Shown here piece after piece: positions 11,019 to 21,529 of a stretch of DNA of 64,000 bases. The notes below the pieces were generated by a model. That model saw only the letters and a list, made by a program, of their open reading frames with translations, was not told the DNA's origin and did no database searches. Source of the DNA: Cricetomys ansorgei (Eukaryota; Chordata; Mammalia; Rodentia; Nesomyidae); contig JAMJFZ010001262.1 of NCBI GenBank assembly GCA_026225945.1, forward strand, positions 682,001 through 746,000. Reading direction: 5' to 3'. The number at the start of each line of letters is the position of its first letter. Position 1 is the first letter of the stretch. Made by a program: the position numbers and the translations under genes.

Positions 11019-11458
11019 TGTTAGATCTCAAAGAAATTCAGGACAAATGGCTAACTGTGGTACCTATTTAACATGTCAAAGCAGACACTGGTTCTCCCAG
11101 CATCCCTCAGCACTGCAAGTGCCTGTTCAGAGTCCTGGCTCTTCTCAGCACTTCTTACCCCTCCCCCTATCCTAAACCTCTCAGCCCCTGAGCTTCCTTC
11201 CCTTTCCCCTAGCTTCTCTTTAATGTATAACCTCAGCCATTTCGGCTTTGAGCTCTCTTGGTGATCTTGTGTCTACTTTTGGCCTCTTGGTCCTCTCTGT
11301 TCCTTTCTAGCACCCCTACACCTCATGGTCCCATCTATTCTATTGGCTGGGTTCAGTCTGGACCCTTCCAGATGCCTCTGGCTGTGCTCTCCCTCGCATC
11401 TATAATAAAAACCTCCTCAACTACACCTAAGAGCAGTCATGTCCTCATTTCCATTCAA
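11019..11458 (+). mobile_element. LTR family A, copy 1
   Basis: It begins TGTTAGATCTCAAAG and ends near CCATTCAA. In order it has 'acaaatggctaactgtggta', 'ttctcccagcatccctcagc', a long pyrimidine-rich block, 'gtctggacccttccagatgc', an AATAAA at about 11,404, and 'agagcagtcatgtcctcatt'. Copies 2-5 in this window share this order. The poly-A signal about 50 bases before the end gives the U3-R-U5 layout of a retroviral LTR, here solo. Confidence 0.75.
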
Positions 11459-11869
11459 TTGTGTTTCTGGATAAAAATTTCCAATGACATTACTAGCCCC
11501 TTAGGAGAATCTGATCAGGTCCTAGACTCAAGTGGTATTGAGACCTCTAGGAAATAAGGAGAGATCTATACTTCTTAACCTCTATGAGTCAGAATAAATG
11601 ACTTCTTTGGGGTTCTCACTTTGCCTTTCACAGTGTTTAATAACAAGCAAAGATTGGCAGGTACTTCTGGAAATGCCCAAAGGAACTTGGGGAAAGGCAA
11701 GACCACTTTAAGAGTGCAGAAGACTTTCTGCTATTATCAAAGTCAGGACAGCCTTAAATTATGAGGAACCAAGCATTCTGTGGAAAGAAACTGACTCTTA
11801 GGCCAGCTTCCTTAGGCAGGTATGTCTGGAAAAAAATCAGATCTGTTTATTTCTTGCATATTTTTAAAC

Positions 11870-12096
11870 CTTTGTTTATGTTTGTTTGTTTGTTTGTTTA
11901 TGGGTGTTTATTTCACTGGTATAGCTATCTAATACGTCAATGCCTGGTATACCTGGAAGCCAGAAGAGGGCATCAGATCTTCTGGGACTGAAGCTACAAA
12001 TAGCTGTGAGCCACCATGTGGGTGCTGGGAATCAAAGCTGGGTCCTTGGGAAGAGCAGTCAGTGCCCTTAACCACTGAGTCAACTCTCCAGCCCCT
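11870..12096 (-). repeat. antisense B3-type SINE
   Basis: A TTTG-rich head is followed by 'gccagaagagggcatcagat', 'gtgagccaccatgtgggtgc' and the terminal 'gagtcaactctccagcccc'. Confidence 0.9.
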
Positions 12097-12130
12097 ATAA
12101 GCTATTTTATTTTTCTCTAGCATATCCTTT

Positions 12131-12541
12131 AATGAAAATGAAGACATATTTTATGCTCCTAGGTATGACTGAGGAGAAGGTGTATGTATTGTAGGTATAA
12201 GGGACAGCACAGCCAGAGACATATAGAAAAGTCCACGCTAAGCATGGCCAGCAGACTGAACCACCATGAGAGGAGAGAGGGAGGGAAGGAGAGAGGAGAG
12301 AGGGAAAAGCAGAGAAGACTGCATGGGAACCAAGAGACCAAGAGCACCAAAGGGGCATGTAGCAGCTGGAGGAAGGGAAGTGAAGCCCAGGGCTGGAGAG
12401 GTTTAGGGTAGGGGGTGGGGATGGCATCCAGGAAGACTCTGTAACAGGTACTTGTAAGTAGGGTCTGAGGGAGACTGTTGGCCAGCCTCAGCTTTAATAT
12501 GCTTAATAGCCATTTGTTCTAATTTTCTTGGAGAACTAACA
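12131..12541 (-). mobile_element. LTR family A, copy 2
   Basis: On the minus strand it starts TGTTAGTTCTCCAAG at 12,541 and runs to the conserved end near 12,131. A purine-rich block (12,265-12,320 on +) is the reverse of the pyrimidine tract in copy 1. It is opposite in orientation to copy 1, 0.7 kb away. Confidence 0.75.
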
Positions 12542-12559
12542 GCCCTATCTCCCATATCT

Positions 12560-12692
12560 TATTAACCTTTTCTGTTTGTTTGAGGCAGTGTTTCACAGAG
12601 TAGCCCTGGCTGGCCTGAACTTTGCAGAGATCTGCCTGCCTCCACGTCCTCCCTGCTGGGATTAAAGGTGTGCACCATCAAGCCCAGCTCTT
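12560..12692 (-). repeat. antisense B1 SINE
   Basis: 'ggcagtgtttcacagagtag', 'ccctggctggcctgaacttt' and 'ctgctgggattaaaggtgtg' are in antisense B1 order. Confidence 0.9.
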
Positions 12693-12957
12693 ACTAACTT
12701 TTAAGATACAAATCCCAGCAAGTGCAGAGGAAAAGTGAAGGCCAACAACAGTCACAGTTGAATTCCAGATATTCAGATGGTTGGTACTTGGGGACCCCGG
12801 GGGATTAGCCAGAGCTGGCTGGCTTTCACTGTTATGCTTTGCTCAACCTGGACCCCGCAGTCATCAGGCTGTTGTTTTGGGGGAAATAGATAATGAGAGA
12901 TGAGGAAAGACACAGGGGTTTTACTGGCAAATCAGGAGTCCTATTTTGCTCTGTTAG

Positions 12958-13258
12958 GTACTGTGGTCTGAATGTCCCCTCAAATTTATAGTTTGGAACT
13001 TGACACCAAATGTCATGAGGCCACCCTCGTTCATGAGTTTAGAGCTCATTCAAGAGGCTGAGGAAGGTCTCATCTCACTCTCCCCATGTGTAAGCGAGGC
13101 AAAGAGGCACTGTCTTTGAAGCACAGCGCAGCCTTCCCCAGTATTGAATCTGTTGATGTCTTATACTTCCCATGACTCACACAGAGTTGTGAACAATACA
13201 TTTATGTTGTTTATAAATCAACTCATTAGGTATTTGTTATAGCAACCTAAATTAAAGC
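12958..13258 (+). mobile_element. MaLR LTR (MLT1/MST type)
   Basis: 'ctgtggtctgaatgtcccct' followed by 'tagtttggaacttgacacca', 'ttcatgagtttagagctcat' and a final 'tataaatcaactcattaggt' with 'gttatagcaacctaaatta' follows the order of a mammalian MaLR LTR. The text at 13,262-13,420 ('gtaccatacactgggtggct') is another old mammalian interspersed repeat I cannot name. Confidence 0.7.
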
Positions 13259-13457
13259 ACCAGGACTGCGTTAAGAATGTACCATACACTGGGTGGCTTC
13301 AACAACAGAAATTAATTTTCATGGTTGTGGGGCTAGAAGCTGCAGGCTCAGATGTTAGCAGGCCTGGCTCTCTCTGAAGTCTGTGAGGGAGGTCTGTTCC
13401 AGATCCTTCTCTCTGTATGCATGCTTGCATCTAAATTTCCTCTTTTTCTAAGGATGC

Positions 13458-13917
13458 TGAATGAAAAAAGAAATAAAAAGGAAAAGACATGAGTGGAGGG
13501 GTCACTTGATTGTGTACAAAAGGATAAACATAATATATATGAGGGATAACAGCCAGGAGGCAGAGACATCTGGGAGGGTTCAGGGTAGGCTTGACCAGAC
13601 TGAGCTTCTGGGCCATGTGAGGAGAAAGGGGGAAGGGAGAGAGGAAAAAGAGGGGACCTGGAGTGGTAGCCAAGAGGCCAGGAGGCCAGAAGGCCCAAAA
13701 GAGATGGAAGGGGGGATCAAAATGACTGGAATTATATAGGGAAGGGCAGCCCAACCCTGTAGGCTAGACAGTTCAGGGTAGGGGACAAGGTATTCAATCT
13801 AGGAGGATCCTGTAACAGGTAGGGACTGAGGGATGCTGGGAGAACCTGGCGGCCAGGTTCAGTTTGATGTATTAACTAGGTATCTCAACCATCAGTTTGT
13901 GAATTTGAGACCGAACA
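13458..13917 (-). mobile_element. LTR family A, copy 3
   Basis: Minus-strand start TGTTCGGTCTCAAATTC at 13,917. It contains the shared 'ttctcccagcatccctcag' wording in reverse, the purine-rich block and the conserved ATGAAAAA end at 13,458. The 92-107-residue frames over it are by-products of base bias. Confidence 0.8.
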
Positions 13918-14195
13918 GTGTGTGTATATCGTGAATGTAATTTTGGAGTCCTTTCAAAGTTATTTCTACACATCTCAGGATATAGTCCACAAAAATAAAT
14001 GAATAAATAAAAGCATTCTTTTACATAACCTATTTTGTCACATTGAACAGTACTTCTTTATTTCAGCTAATAAATATTCAATTCACATTCTTTTATTTTA
14101 TTTTTTGTTGTCTGTAGTGATCTGATTTTATTCCCCACTGGATGGAGCTCAAGGCAATCAACTTTACTCAGAACATTATTAATAATGTGCATTTT

Positions 14196-14412
14196 AAAGG
14201 GGCTGGAGAGATGGCTCAGTGGTTAAGAGCCTTTCTTTCCTGGTCTTTCAGAAGACCAGGGTTCAATTCCCAACACCCACATGGCAGCTCAAACTGTCTC
14301 TAACAGGGGTCCTGTCACCCTCACACACATGTATATGCATGCAAATCACCAATGTACATAAAAATAAGCAATATTTTTTTAAAACCCTTAAAAATAAAAA
14401 AGTACATTTTAA
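14196..14412 (+). repeat. B2/B3 SINE
   Basis: The head 'ggggctggagagatggctca' and the B box 'gggttcaattcccaacaccc' are clear, followed by a CACACATG section and an A-rich tail. It would carry an RNA polymerase III promoter, but is diverged. Confidence 0.9.
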
Positions 14413-14539
14413 AAAATATCTTACAAATATGCAACAAAAGGTAAACTAACATTTAGAAAGCAAAAACCAACATAAAAAGACAAATTAAAGCAACTGGAAC
14501 AGCACAGGTTTGTTACAGCTCAGGTTTCACACCTTTCTT

Positions 14540-14752
14540 CTCTTTAAATTTATTTTTAATTTTACTTGTATGTATGTGTTTGTCTTTGTGGAGGTGTGTG
14601 CTTATAAGTACAGTTGCCGGTGGCGATAAGGAAGTGAGCGGGGAGATTCTTGGAGCTGGAGTTACCAGCAGTTGTGAGTTGCTGGAGGCTGAACTTGGGT
14701 CCTCTGTGAAGTCAGTGCGCTCTCATCCACTGGGCGGGCTGTCCAGCCACTT
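14540..14752 (-). repeat. antisense B3-type SINE
   Basis: 'gtgtgtgcttataagtacag', 'gctggagttaccagcagttg' and 'gctgaacttgggtcctctgt' end at the reversed head 'gggctgtccagccac'. Confidence 0.85.
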
Positions 14753-14990
14753 TACGTTCTGACCGCATCATCATCAGAAATCTGTTCCTTCACTGGTTCC
14801 ACTGCTCCGGATGTAAAGAATCGCCTGTTTCTTCCGCTTTTCTTTGGTCTTCAGATCATCTAATAGTCACTAATATCAATCAGAGGCTTCCTTGCGAGTT
14901 CGCTCTGCAGAACTCAGAACCTTCCTAAGAGCCAGAGCGGACCGCACCTCACTGGCTTCTTCTCTGCCTGGAAGATGCTGCAGCTCTCAG
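14753..14990. other. no gene seen
   Basis: It contains several CpG dinucleotides ('ccttgcgagttcgctctgca', 'agcggaccgcacctcactgg') and resembles decayed unique sequence. No exon could be assigned. Confidence 0.4.
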
Positions 14991-14994
14991 TCTC

Positions 14995-15262
14995 CCAGCC
15001 TTTCATGTCTTTACAGTTTTGTTTTGTTTTGTTTTTTAAAGAGGCAATGTCTGTCAAGTAGCCCAGGCTGGACTCAAACTTACTATGTAGTTGAAGACGA
15101 CCTCAAACTCCTGATTCCTCTTCCTCTTCCTCTGCCTCCTGAGTGTTGAGATCAAAGGCATGCAAGGCCACTCTTGGATTACATGGTTATAGGGAACAAA
15201 TTTAGGGCTCGGCCTGTGCTACTAGGAAAGTACTCTATCAATTGAGCTACATCTCCAGGCCC
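14995..15262 (-). repeat. antisense B4 (ID-B1 fusion) SINE
   Basis: First comes an antisense B1-type part ('gcccaggctggactcaaact', 'ctcctgagtgttgagatcaa'), then an antisense ID part ('aaagtactctatcaattgag', 'ctacatctccaggcccc'). The order fits B4. Confidence 0.85.
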
Positions 15263-15555
15263 CAGATTTCTTATATTGTCCTCAAAATGTATTACAATTA
15301 GTCCATTTAGACCAGAAATATCAACATTAGTATTTTACAGATGGCTAAGTATCTTCAATGCCTTTAAAAAAATCTTTTATAGTTTTGAGAACTCCTAATT
15401 CTCATTTTTGTGATATTGACTCTCAGTGCATTAAGCCACATTATTATGTCCCACTAGTTAGGATTGTTTAATTGTCTCTTCTCAAGCAGTATTTTCCTTC
15501 AAGTAATTATAATAGCTGCACACAAAGCATTATTATTTTAAAATTACATTTCCTC
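15263..15555. other. no gene seen
   Basis: AT-rich sequence with no recognisable element. Confidence 0.5.
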
Positions 15556-15559
15556 ATTT

Positions 15560-15740
15560 GTTCATGAGTATATATGTGGATTCATGTGTGGCAAGTTGTG
15601 TGTGTATATGTGTGTGCATGAGTGTGTGCGTAGGTCAAAAGACAGCTTGCTTCTCTTCCACTATGTAGGTTCCAGGGATAGAAGTCAGACTGTCATATTT
15701 GGCAGTCAACAAATCATCTGACTCTCTCATCATCCCCAAA
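15560..15740 (-). repeat. degenerate antisense B3-type SINE with TG run
   Basis: 'tgtgtgtatatgtgtgtgca', 'aaagacagcttgcttctctt' and 'tgtaggttccagggatagaa' follow B3 antisense order. The terminal head is lost. Confidence 0.55.
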
Positions 15741-15929
15741 GCAATCATTTGCTGTCAAATAGTTGTTGAAAAATCGAGCATGTGTGTATGTCTGTAATCC
15801 CAGCATTTGGAGATGGAGGCACCACTTCTCCCTCTAAACAAATCAAAACACATTGTAGTTTGCACAGTAACTATTTTATTCTACAGTAACAGTACATTTC
15901 TCCTCTTTCCATAAAGTCCAGATTTCATT

Positions 15930-16112
15930 CTGGTTTTTTGTTTTTTCTTTTTGGTTTTTTTTTTTTTTTTGCAATACAGGGTTTCTCTGTGTAGCCCTGG
16001 GTGTCCTGAAACTCACTTTGTAGACTAGGCTGATCTTAAATTTAGAGATCCACCTGCCTCTACCTCCCAGTGCTGGGATTAAAAGTGTGTGCCATCACCA
16101 CCCTGAATTTTG
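15930..16112 (-). repeat. antisense B1 SINE with poly-T head
   Basis: A T run is followed by 'gggtttctctgtgtagccct', 'ggtgtcctgaaactcacttt' and 'cagtgctgggattaaaagtg'. A scrap of sense B1 ('gtaatcccagcatttggaga') lies at about 15,795. Confidence 0.9.
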
Positions 16113-16635
16113 TTTTTAATTTATTTTAAATTCTGTTAATGTTAAGTCTATAACATTAAAAAAAGTTTGATAATTCTGTAGGCACTAGGCACATACATGG
16201 TATACCTATGTACATACGGACAAATAATTCATACACACAAGAAATGAATTTAAAAATAATCTAGCTTATAAAAGCTCCATACTTACGTTCATTAAAAATG
16301 ACTATTGACTAATAGTTTAAAATGTAATGGTTACTCAGGTAAAATGCATCCATAGTCAGTTATTGAAATATTTAAAACAACTTCAAATTTGGTGAATATC
16401 ACCCCTCTCTTCATCTAGCTTCTCACTGGAAAAAATTCCACAGTCCAGCAATCAATTGATTAGTGCCTGGCATCCCTGGGTCCTCTAGAATCTGCTGTGC
16501 ACAGTCTTAACCTTTTATCTAAAAAGAAGGACGCTGCCTTTGCTCTAACTAGCTTTTCCAGTTCATCTTACTTAGTATGCTCCCAACATTGCTAGCTCAG
16601 TTCCTTATGACACATTGCCTCATGGCAGTGCCAAA
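16113..16635. other. no gene seen
   Basis: AT-rich sequence between SINEs. No exon or repeat could be assigned. Confidence 0.45.
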
Positions 16636-16639
16636 GCAT

Positions 16640-16785
16640 ACACTATAAATATTTCCTTTCACATATGAAGAAACTGGGGCTCAAAAAAAAAATTAGGTAA
16701 CTAGCCCAAAGCCACAGACAATTGGAGGATAGAGTTTCTGAATTATATATAGCTCAATATTTTCCAATCACATTCCTAGTCCACG
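16640..16785 (+). repeat. MIR
   Basis: 'cacatatgaagaaactgggg' and 'ctagcccaaagccacagaca' are the MIR core in sense orientation. Confidence 0.7.
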
Positions 16786-16907
16786 GAAGTCCTTTATCTT
16801 CAAAAGAAAATGCAGTCCGGTGCCCTGGGGTGTCTGGGGATTCTCAGATCTCCTCTTTAATTCTGGGTAAACTACCCCCATTCAAAGTCTTCAGATCCTG
16901 AATTTAC

Positions 16908-17235
16908 TGTAAGTCCAGGTCCAAACTTCATCAATGACACAGGATATATGCTTGCCTCTAGCTGGGTATGGGCAGGAGATATTCAGGTAGGAGACGAGAA
17001 ATACCCAAACAGGAAGCATATAGGCAGGAGATGCCCAGACAGGAAATATGTCAGGATGTGTCCTGATCCTTAATTGGGTCTGGTGGGAAACACATAGCCC
17101 TATGGGATCTGCCTTTAAAAATCCCCAGGAGCTACAGCTTGGGGCCATCATGGAGGATCCAGTGGGGACCTCCATGGGTAAAAACCATTCCACCCAAATT
17201 CTGGAGCTTCGCTCATCACTCACTCCAGGACACTG
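16908..17235 (+). mobile_element. 5' LTR of small ERV1-like provirus (family B)
   Basis: It begins TGTAAGTCCAGG and is clearly homologous to 18,876-19,205: both contain 'acaggatatatgcttgcc', 'agaaatacccaaacagg', 'caggaaatatgtca' and 'gggatctgcctttaaaaatc', the last a TATA-like site. Homology fades near the 3' end, so the right boundary is approximate. The short frames over it are not genes. Confidence 0.85.
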
Positions 17236-18078
17236 GAGAGGTGAGTAAGCAAGTAACCCCGGGGAGGGATCTGTGGAAGTGCTTCCAGATCTGCAAAGAA
17301 CTCGCCAGGTGAAAGGCTGTTCTGGGAAGGTAAACAGCAAGGTAAACTTTTTTTTTTTTTTCCTTTTCTTTTTGGTAAGTTATAGAGGTTTTCTGCAGCA
17401 TCTGCTTCTGGTTTCTGTATGAGATCTCACCTGTGAACAGGTTTTGGTCTGATGAGATGGGATTATCCTGTTCTAGGCTAAGAAAACCCTCTGTGGCTCA
17501 CTGATTATTTTTTGGTTAATTGGGCACTGGTGAAAAGTGGGGCTTGAGAATAAAACTTGGCAAGGCCCAGCACCTGCTCCCACTGGTGGAATTGGGAACG
17601 GAAATGCCTCACCATACTGGGAGCCAACCACAGTGATTAGATAGGCCCAGCATGAGAGACCACTAGATCCCCACTCTGTGTTGTGTTGTGTTTTATTTGT
17701 CTGGTCCAAGTCACTACAAACCCACTTGCTTTGCCATGGGTTCCAACCTTCTTCAAAGGCTTCTGGGATAGCTGCTCTGCAGACTGAGTTACTTCATTAG
17801 AAGAGAAGCTGACTCTGAAGTTGGGCTATGACTTTCCACCCAGGTATACTTTTACACTTTTCTCTTAAGTCTAGCATACCTTCTGTACTGAAATCCATAA
17901 TTCTATTACAAACAATGGTAATGCTAACTTTTATTTCCTATGGTAGATTTAAAATTCATGTAATCTTCAGGAAATCCAAGGAGTGATAAGATTTGGATCC
18001 ACCTTCCACAGGTCAAACAGACTCCAGATAAATACAACTTAAGTCACCCACCTGCTCATTCCTGAGGGTATGATCTGT

Positions 18079-18128
<50 letters not shown>

Positions 18129-18863
18129 CTCCTGGACTTGGAAATCCATTCCTTCCCTAATTGCCAGAACTATGTTAAGATTTCCCTTTAAGTTTCCTAA
18201 ACTTTAACTTCTGTCTCTAGTCTATACGTGTTTCAGTAGATTTCCACTTGGTTGACAGATATCACCCAGGAATCAGCTACTGTCTACAAACTACTCCAAA
18301 CAGCTTGGAGCCCTGGACTTGCTGAGAGCTGATACCAGTCCAGCTGGTATCGTGGTCGTTCTCATGTGTGAATCAGTAAACCAGATGCTTCTGATGAATA
18401 CCCCATTGCCCAAAACAACTCCCTCCCCAAGCTTTGACTAATTTTTCCAGCCTTCTTGGGCCCCTTGACTACGACATCCTAGTTTCAGCAGGAAGCAATT
18501 CCAGAAGAGAATACTATATCCCATTTCCTCAGGTTGGGACATTCAGTCAAAATAAAACTCTCTGACACTGGAGACATAATGGCTGCCTGTAATGTCTATT
18601 GGCATACCAGGAAAGGTATTTATTTAAAAGCCAAGTAGACCCAGATCTATCAACAGATAGATTCATTAGCTAAGATGGCTCTAACTAATGTCAGCCATCA
18701 CAAAACCTTTAACTCTTTTGTTTCTGCTAATTACTATTGGCCATTGCATCATTAATACCTTAGCTAAATACATAAATTCCCCTCTGAGTGCCATTAATTT
18801 AATGATTAAGTCCCAATAGTAAGTAATATTGCTCCCTTGCCAAAGATTTTAAAGTTATACAGG
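17236..18863 (+). mobile_element. decayed internal region of the family B provirus
   Basis: About 1.6 kb lies between the two LTRs, far shorter than a complete retrovirus (7-9 kb), so most of gag and pol is lost. Near the right end (18,706-18,819) one frame encodes a hydrophobic stretch followed by a short polar tail and a stop. That resembles the C-terminal membrane anchor and cytoplasmic tail of a gammaretrovirus-type envelope protein. No intact viral gene remains. A TCTA microsatellite lies inside. Confidence 0.7.
18079..18128. repeat. (TCTA)n microsatellite
   Basis: About 12 pure TCTA units lie inside the proviral remnant. Confidence 0.97.
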
Positions 18864-18875
18864 CCAAGGGGGGAA
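18864..18875 (+). promoter_or_regulatory. polypurine tract of family B provirus
   Basis: AAGGGGGGAA lies directly against the TG that opens the right LTR. This is where plus-strand primer is expected in a retrovirus, and it fixes the orientation and the LTR boundary. Confidence 0.85.
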
Positions 18876-19205
18876 TGTAAGTCCAGTCCAAATTTCATTA
18901 ACGACACAGGATATATGCTTGCCCCTGACTGGATGGGAAGGAGCTATCCAGGTCAGAGGCAGGAAATACCCAAACAGGGAGCATGTAGGCGGGAGATGCC
19001 TAGGCAGGAAATATGTCAAGATGTGTGCTTACCCCTGATTGGATCTGATGGGAAACACATAGCTGCATGGGATCTGCCTTTAAAAATCCCCAGGAGCTAC
19101 AGCTGGGGGCCACCATGGAAGAATGAATCCCAGTGGGGACCTCCACATGATCCTGGCTTGCTTCCATCGTTACTCACCAATATTAAAAACTTGCTTAAAA
19201 CTCAT
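18876..19205 (+). mobile_element. 3' LTR of family B provirus
   Basis: It starts TGTAAGTCCAGTCC after the polypurine tract and matches the left LTR over about 280 bases. An ATTAAA-like signal near 19,181 may be the poly-A signal. The 123-residue open frame at 18,837-19,208 is LTR sequence read through, not a gene. Confidence 0.85.
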
Positions 19206-19377
19206 TAGAACTTTTGTGGCAATGGTTTTTTCCTCAAACAATTTGGAATTTACACTTACCAAGATCAAACAGTCCAGCTACTAAGCACAGATGTACAGTG
19301 GTTCCAGAATCTTTTGGCAGTCCAATACCACTTGGAGGGCATGTCAAGGCTGAGTATGTGGCTTATTCATTCAAAGG

Positions 19378-19720
19378 TTAACCTTCACTGTCAACTTGCC
19401 TGGACTAAAGATCACATTTTTGCATTTGTGAAGGTGTTTCTAGGGAGGTCTAAATGAGGGAAAACATACCCTGAATATTGGCAACACCACCCTGTGGGTT
19501 GGCATCACAGAGTGAAAGAAAGAAGGAAAAGGAGAAAGTGACCTGAGAACCAGCATTCACCTGTTTCCTGACTACAGGAATGTGACTGGCCACCTCATGC
19601 TCCTGTTGTCACACATAGAGCCATTCTTGCTGTCATGTCTTTCTCATAGATAGACTATACTCTCAAACTGTGAACCAAAATAAGCCCTTCCTCCCTTGAG
19701 CTGCCTGTTTCAGGTAACTG
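19378..19720 (+). repeat. family U interspersed repeat
   Basis: 'cactgtcaacttgcctggac', 'aaaacataccctgaatattg', 'gtgactggccacctcatgct', 'actctcaaactgtgaacca' and 'aaaataagcccttcctccct' follow the order of a common rodent LTR-like repeat. An AATAAG stands where AATAAA is expected. Confidence 0.7.
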
Positions 19721-20574
19721 ATACACCTTTCAAACATTTCAAGCTTTTCAAAGGCAGAGGCCGAAGTCTGTCCAGCACTCAGAGGAATACCTATGCTCTC
19801 CCACCCCACCTCAAGCATTGAAGGTTTGACTGCTGGAATTTGCAAGCCCACCTTGCCTGGCCCCTAGCTCAGAATATACACTCAGGGAGGCTGATTTTGC
19901 CCTTGCCCTGCTCTCAGATTTTCTGGTGACCTTCTAACTTTACTTTTGTCTTTCCTGTGGTGCTTAACCCCCGTATGACCTAAAGGTTCTATAACCCTAA
20001 AATCCAGTCCTGCTAGCCAGCTGGCCCAGCACAATAGCTCTGGGAAAGCAAAGTCATGGGACTGAAACCAGGAGAAAGCCTATTCATGAGAGGAGCAGCT
20101 GGAAAACAGGAGAAAAGGGAAGGCAGCCCAGTCTCTACCTCCTACTGGATGGCTTGCCACTCAGCCTGCCTAAAGACCTCCTGGTCCCTCCTGACAAAGG
20201 CAGCCACACTTGTCACAGCTCCCCCATCCTTCCCTGGGGGACTCAATGGGGGGAACTTTGGAGATGGAAAGCAATCAGGAGGAGAGGGAAGGATTCAGAC
20301 CCACAGTCAAGAATAGTCTTCATCTAATTCCACTTTCCAATTAAATACCAGAGAAATACTCTAAAGGCTAAATATTTTTATTAAATAATTTTATTCCTTT
20401 TTGAATGGCACAAGGAGAATATATATTTTCATTGAAAAATAGAAAAGACATCTACCACATAACTCTAATACATGTACATAATATATACCATAATAGGCAC
20501 ATAATCACTTTCAGCATTTAGTATGCACATTTTTCATGTACAAAATGTCAAATAAAACTATACAAATTCTCTGT
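19721..20574. other. mostly unique sequence, no gene assigned
   Basis: An 86-residue frame starts at 20,056 but has no recognised pattern, and no splice signals bound it well. The right part (20,340-20,574) is AT-rich. Confidence 0.45.
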
Positions 20575-20787
20575 CTTTTTTAAAATTATTTATTTTTATT
20601 TTATGTGCATTGGTGTTTTGCCTGCATTTATGTTTGTGTGAAGGTATTGGATCCCCTGGAACTAGAGTTACAGACAGTTGGGAGCTGCCATGTGGATTCT
20701 GGCATGGGTTCTTCACCGGGAATTCAACCTGGGTTCTCTGGAAGAGCAGCTAATGTTCTTAACCTCTGAGCCATCTCTCCAGCCCAA
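20575..20787 (-). repeat. antisense B3-type SINE
   Basis: 'tttatgtgcattggtgtttt', 'ggatcccctggaactagagt', 'ctggaagagcagctaatgtt' and 'tgagccatctctccagccc' are complete and fairly well preserved. Confidence 0.92.
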
Positions 20788-21295
20788 AAACTATACATAT
20801 TTTTAACAAAAGAACTTAAACATCTTTTTTCCTTATCAATAAACTCATTTCATTGAATCCTAAATGGATAAGATATACTTCATTATATGCATAAAAGATA
20901 ATACTTTAAATCAATTCTCTGTCTGTGTGCATTTAGATTGTTTATAAGAAAACTTTGGAATCCCGTGCCAGATTAGACTAGGGGCCTGGAACTGACTGTT
21001 CAAGATCTGAAACAACACCTCTACAGTGAGAGGGGATAAGACAAGGATAGAGAGAAAGAAATGCTAAGATGAACATATGCACAAGTACACACACACTAAT
21101 GCAAGCCTGCTTCAGAACTTTCGTACATAGGAGATGAAAAATGTATATACAGAGGCAAAGTCCTATCTCATTTCTTTCAGAGGAAGAAAGTTGAGGCCTG
21201 CAGGCCGAACACAAGTAAGTCTGACCCTGCCCCATTAGACACAGCATGCCAGTGTCACCTGAGTCTGAGAGCACAGCTGCTGCAGCTCCTCTTCA
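20788..21295. other. no gene seen
   Basis: Unique-looking sequence. The 98-residue minus frame at 20,978-21,274 has no recognised domain. Confidence 0.4.
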
Positions 21296-21298
21296 ATT

Positions 21299-21490
21299 TG
21301 GGGTTTTGTTTTGTTTTGTTTTGTTTTGTTTTGTTTTGTTTTGTTTTGTTTTGTTTTGTTTTAGGTGGGGTCTTGTGTAGCTCAGGTTGACCTCAAATTC
21401 ACTATGTAGTGGAGGAGAGAAAACCAATGAACTTCTGATGTTTCTGCCCCACATCCTGAGTGCAGGTGTGTGTCACTATGCCCTGTGTAT
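21299..21490 (-). repeat. (TTTTG)n array and antisense B1-type SINE
   Basis: About 12 TTTTG units (21,303-21,362) form an expanded SINE tail, then 'gtagctcaggttgacctcaa' and 'cctgagtgcaggtgtgtgtc' follow in B1 antisense order. Confidence 0.8.
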
Positions 21491-21529
21491 GCAATGCTGG
21501 GGTTTAAGTTACGCTCTGCCAATTATACA

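Noticed and set aside
14196..14412. Functional tRNA or Pol III gene
   Set aside because: The A and B box similarity comes from a tRNA-derived SINE. No cloverleaf or terminator context fits a real tRNA.
18837..19208. 123-codon plus-strand frame as a viral or cellular gene
   Set aside because: It lies almost entirely in the right LTR of the family B provirus, whose left LTR has the same sequence with stops.
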